This document shows positions 4,501-5,684 of a stretch of DNA of 5,684 nt, in pieces. Origin of the DNA: JABAAI01 sp965242745 (GTDB taxonomy: Bacteria; Spirochaetota; Leptospiria; Leptospirales; Leptonemataceae); assembly GCA_965242745.1 (NCBI GenBank), contig CBDETG010000057.1:1-5684 (forward strand). Reading direction: 5' to 3'. The notes below the pieces were generated by a model that did not search any database, was not told where the DNA came from, and was given only the letters and a program-made list of their open reading frames with translations. The position numbers and the translations under genes were made by a program. Within the stretch, counting starts at the first letter, position 1, and each line of letters starts with the position of its first letter.

Positions 4501-5684
4501 GAAGCATTGTGACACGATTGAATTCTAGAGCATCCAGTCCCAGTATTCCTTCGAAGAAGAGCTCATCTATGAGCTCGAAAGCAAGCTTTGCTTGTATCTG
4601 AGCCTTATCATCAGCGCTGATATCCTCAGTGCTGTCAGACGCAGATGCCAGATCAGAGTGTACCCCACCTTCAGTTTCATTGTGTACCCCATCTTCAGTT
4701 TCATTCGCTCTAACTACGATTTGCTCGCGTATAAATTCACGAACCCTACCTACAAGGCCTCCAGGCTTAGCAGAATCATCAGTGGCTGCCATCGCAGCAA
4801 CAGCAGCAATAAAGTCCTGCGCCACTGGCAGGTTTATCTCACCAGTTATCACCGACTTGGCCGAGAGGGTAGGGCTTTGGAAGCACTCGCGATCCTTCTT
4901 GCAATGCCTCGTGAAAGTAAGCCGAGGAATTGCTGCAGAGATATTCATGAGGTCTTGGCTGCCATCCTCCTTTGTATGATAAGAGAAATCGCCTTCGATT
5001 TTTACTCCCTGCGCAAGCAGGTTAAAAAACTCTGTATAGCCCTCCTCATTACTTACAATAGCGCTCGTCAAGCTTAGATTGAGGTCCAGCGCTCCTAAGT
5101 CCACAGTACTATCAGCCAACTCTACAGACTGGACTACTTCCCCTTCCTGATTCTTGAGGTCTAGGGTAGGGGCCTCGCCGTCTATCATAATACGCATATC
5201 GCCACAGGATGGGCATGTAATGCTGCCAATACTTAGGAAGAGGCCGTCACGCTCTGTTCTTTCTTCGGGATTATCCTCTGCTTTCCCTGGTATGCCATCC
5301 CTTGCAATGATATTTTGGAGGCGCAGAGCAATCTCGTCTTTTTCTGTTTCTACGCGAATATTCTCCGGCAATAGCAAGCCCGCCAGCCCCTCTACATTGC
5401 TTACTGAGACATAGAGCATAGATTGCTGAAATTGATCAAAAACTAGTTTCCCTTCTTCATCCTTCTTAAGGCTGAGCATGAAGCCCGGCCTTAGAGTAGA
5501 AAGTTCCCGGTAAAGAGAGCGATCTTCTCCCTCCTGAATTGGCCCAACCATCTCTCGGTAATAGGAAGAGAGCGTCAATGCGCCTGTTTCCAGCTCCCTA
5601 TCCTCAGGCGAAGAAGAGGCCAGCTCGCTCCAATCGCCGGTAAACTCATAATTTCCACGCACTTGCAACCTGCCACCTGATCTT
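1559..5684 (-). CDS. Very large repeat-built, cysteine-paired protein of unknown function, 5'-truncated by the window edge
   Basis: I do not recognise this protein. The frame is open from the right edge to a TAG at 1559-1561. The TTG at 5666-5668 is not a credible start: codons before it read S-G-G-R and align with a second internal copy (GGRLQV versus GGKLQL), so the true start is upstream. Residues below count from that TTG as 1. Residues 1-551 and 552-975 are two diverged copies of a beta-rich unit made of alternating hydrophobic strands. Residues 971-1030 are helical. Residues about 1040-1138 and 1240-1362 form a second, unrelated duplicated unit flanking an Ala/Glu-rich helix (1143-1168). 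The end is acidic (LDM/DLDM heptads). All 14 cysteines lie in seven close pairs, which suggests disulfides and hence export. No hydrophobic membrane segment is obvious in the visible part, and any signal peptide would be off-window. Long repetitive beta structure superficially recalls AsmA/TamB-type or surface proteins, but I see no diagnostic motif. It is certainly coding; function is unknown. Confidence 0.9.
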   Translation of the reverse strand, partial: RSGGRLQVRGNYEFTGDWSELASSSPEDRELETGALTLSSYYREMVGPIQEGEDRSLYRELSTLRPGFMLSLKKDEEGKLVFDQFQQSMLYVSVSNVEGLAGLLLPENIRVETEKDEIALRLQNIIARDGIPGKAEDNPEERTERDGLFLSIGSITCPSCGDMRIMIDGEAPTLDLKNQEGEVVQSVELADSTVDLGALDLNLSLTSAIVSNEEGYTEFFNLLAQGVKIEGDFSYHTKEDGSQDLMNISAAIPRLTFTRHCKKDRECFQSPTLSAKSVITGEINLPVAQDFIAAVAAMAATDDSAKPGGLVGRVREFIREQIVVRANETEDGVHNETEGGVHSDLASASDSTEDISADDKAQIQAKLAFELIDELFFEGILGLDALEFNRVTMLPDATRLLEGSTATFAIRTEGTVGYVETWTKPPEGVGIEEVCEGLSCAGLADLAENTKIEKTRGVFIDGKVHVDIELSLETDKLDADNVHISTTLDEKVGHVLTAFLRDIEGVSIPLDLRINMSGDIRDKKTDMKLDLGENSHITLGTYTAAEGKILLDMDYAFGGKLQLPSGAVYEPSLCPVVFINGCSDLPADHLHRTRLIKVQEATTVESDWLIRSGEGGARIALSRDDKDKLAFDSFFQAELYVSLTNMEALSAELLKDKGMRLAMAEDSDGTFALAFKDINAMAMGKDLVASIGSITCASDSCGVLHVDKEKAKGTIDILDDMDLNLSYTRQRGEGVILNAEGKELESKWSLFLHGVDLLEGDIVYQENSQIAQELRGANDPAKVVLATALATTLMESEEKPWKEILANIVTDVNFSADLLGISSECAPGGGKGACEDFLHIEGLEFNVVSELAMLEEGEGLTLLEGMFAATLGYEVSKRDKNYRSRRGDISDQELKINIREFAGRLLKVGLGWFTMPTRIASKTIQHQLKLNPIVLGFEIDSYHGRITSDKEEMAIDLISSMSVIDVDIAKLVVHRFKYTEKEMRAIAEGLFDPEKRSQLDTILDKISSVSKAVKDSELAEVYGDLYNDHIVPIFNAVAPGVNLFGDIVDAGVEGLDKTVFDPIGGFNAEGMENYRVKHGLAAVYWGGCSGGNCTEDDIPSTVLGHAARQVGNFFTNAMRLHGEAQLLQSKAMLAMWGYDMDEMIAEGQAWRQAREAEEAREAELAELAEQAEWDQLSPSERMMRSRRDYMIQTLKSVPMEMAKGLGRVAWEGLKTSGQRSLEMGRIATVFTFKTRIEPTLIGLGRTLDGLFHGIKVSHYNMSMLPADFVFGMETGFGGDLSGHFNEGYREHATGSLEHLIGPELALAVSSSFHPTGVYMGATAHAIGTGAQNLGSWFMQGMEAYGAAQLDMSRVYLDMYGVDLDMPDIDLGDSD
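1573..1620 (-). repeat. 21-bp-period repeats encoding acidic C-terminal heptads
   Basis: The word CTAAGT recurs at 1573, 1594 and 1615 on the plus strand, exactly 21 bp apart. The longer word CATGTCTAAGT is identical at 1589-1599 and 1610-1620. In the protein this gives successive heptads ending the chain: YLDMYGV, DLDMPDI, DLGDSD. Alternating Asp and hydrophobic residues suggest an acidic amphipathic tail, possibly a calcium-binding or docking tail, but no known motif is present. Confidence 0.75.
1583..1861 (-). repeat. C-terminal repeat unit, copy 2 (protein level)
   Basis: Residues about 1270-1362. LSGHFNEGYREH (1275-1286), PELALAV (1297-1303), GAQNLGSWFMQGM (1324-1336) and GAAQLDMSRVYLDMYGVDL (1340-1358) align with copy 1. 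The best stretch is GNFFTNAMRLHGEAQL against GSWFMQGMEAYGAAQL. The cysteine pair and Gly-rich loop of copy 1 are absent here. The copies are about 222 residues apart, separated by the Ala/Glu helix. Confidence 0.65.
2165..2227 (-). repeat. Ala/Glu triplet-repeat helix coding region
   Basis: On the minus strand this codes for residues 1148-1168, a run of x-Ala-Glu triplets (REAEEAREAELAELAEQAEW) on a 9-bp degenerate period, visible on the plus strand as repeated ctctgcc/cttgcct words. It should form a long, highly charged helix or short coiled coil that spaces the two C-terminal repeat units. The open frames on the opposite strand over this segment are a by-product of this composition. Confidence 0.7.
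2255..2506 (-). repeat. C-terminal repeat unit, copy 1 (protein level)
   Basis: Residues about 1055-1138 of the large protein. Landmarks are IGGFNAEGMENY (1058-1069), HGLAAV (1073-1078), a C1083/C1088 pair in a Gly-rich loop, HAARQVGNFFTNAM (1100-1113), and GEAQLLQSKAMLAMWGYDM (1117-1135). Each has a counterpart in the same order in the final 100 residues. Helical prediction with Gly and Met clusters is likely from composition, but I cannot assign a fold. Confidence 0.65.
2744..4015 (-). repeat. Large internal repeat unit, copy 2 (protein level)
   Basis: This is the second copy of the unit (residues 552-975). Matching landmarks are GGKLQL (553-558), KLAFDSFFQAELYVSLTN (623-640), SIGSITCASDSCG (685-697), MDLNLS (716-721), the Ala/Leu helix followed by KP (776-795), LHIEGLEFN (833-841), LLEGMFAATLGYEV (857-870), and LGFEIDSYHGRI (930-941) with MAIDL (948-952). 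The offset to copy 1 shrinks from 555 to about 457 residues, because copy 2 lacks the linker insertion and other loops. Copy 2 has its own cysteine pairs at 569/577 and 820/829 that copy 1 lacks, while the SIGSITC pair is shared. Confidence 0.72.
4016..5684 (-). repeat. Large internal repeat unit, copy 1 (protein level)
   Basis: This is the first visible copy of a diverged unit of about 550 residues in the large protein (residues -5 to 551, numbered from the TTG at 5668). Landmarks shared with copy 2, in the same order, are GGRLQV at the window edge, KLVFDQFQQSMLYVSVSN (74-91), SIGSITCPSCG (146-156), LDLNLS near 194-199, the Ala-rich helix followed by KP (283-302), GLDALEFN (377-384), LLEGSTATFAIRTEGTVGY (395-413), and a strand pair around 505-526 (LDLRINMSGDI, DMKLDL). 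Relative to copy 2 it carries an extra acidic linker at about 322-356 and a C430/C435 pair. The alignment was made by eye; order and landmarks are convincing, exact boundaries are not. Copy 1 begins at or before the window edge. Confidence 0.75.
4658..4705 (-). repeat. Tandem 24-bp duplication in an acidic linker
   Basis: Two adjacent 24-bp units, 4658-4681 and 4682-4705, are identical except for one base (CCACC versus CCATC on the plus strand). They encode two consecutive octapeptides, NETEDGVH and NETEGGVH (residues 322-337). The repeat sits in a hydrophilic stretch rich in Asp, Glu and Ser (to about residue 356) that has no counterpart in copy 2 of the large unit. This is an in-frame and apparently recent duplication in a flexible linker, so length may vary between strains. 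Confidence 0.92.

Noticed and set aside
4592..5077. 161-residue plus-strand open frame, and the other plus-strand frames over the large gene
   Set aside because: They are complements of the minus-strand repeat protein, whose internal homology shows which frame is selected.
1..5684. CRISPR array, transposon ends, tRNA or rRNA genes, defence genes
   Set aside because: No regularly spaced identical repeats with unique spacers, no transposase or integrase frame, no cloverleaf-like segment, and no nuclease, helicase or toxin motif were seen.

Overview
The window looks like a piece of a bacterial chromosome, read almost entirely from the minus strand. It uses the standard bacterial code, with GTG/TTG-type starts, and both long genes use ATA isoleucine codons and AGG/AGA arginine codons freely. 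That shared codon style suggests one native genome rather than a recent mosaic. The large protein looks exported and disulfide-bonded, which fits a Gram-negative organism, and the GcvT sequence has a generic proteobacterial or deltaproteobacterial feel. This taxonomic guess is weak: there is no rRNA, tRNA or mobile element to anchor it.

Layout, following the minus strand from right to left. (1) 5684 to 1559: the 3' part of a very large gene whose start lies beyond the right edge. At least 1374 codons are visible. I do not recognise the product. It consists of a beta-rich unit of roughly 420-550 residues present at least twice, a helical zone, and a C-terminal unit of about 120 residues that is also duplicated around an Ala/Glu-rich helix, ending in acidic heptads. 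All 14 cysteines fall in seven close pairs. (2) 1558 to 1291: an intergenic region with a nested inverted repeat, a perfect 13-bp tandem repeat, an A/T-rich hairpin that could act as a terminator, and a short palindrome just before the next gene. (3) 1290 to 148: gcvT, the aminomethyltransferase (T protein) of the glycine cleavage system, complete, with a probable GTG start. (4) 147 to 58: a short gap with hairpins. (5) 57 to 1: a possible start of another minus-strand gene behind a GGAGG motif, cut by the left edge.

The two main genes have no evident functional link. GcvT is a cytoplasmic one-carbon metabolism enzyme, and the large repeat protein is probably periplasmic or surface-exposed. 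The structured gap and candidate terminator suggest separate transcription units. The undescribed item most worth following is the large repeat protein. No defence system, CRISPR array, transposon, integron or RNA gene was found.
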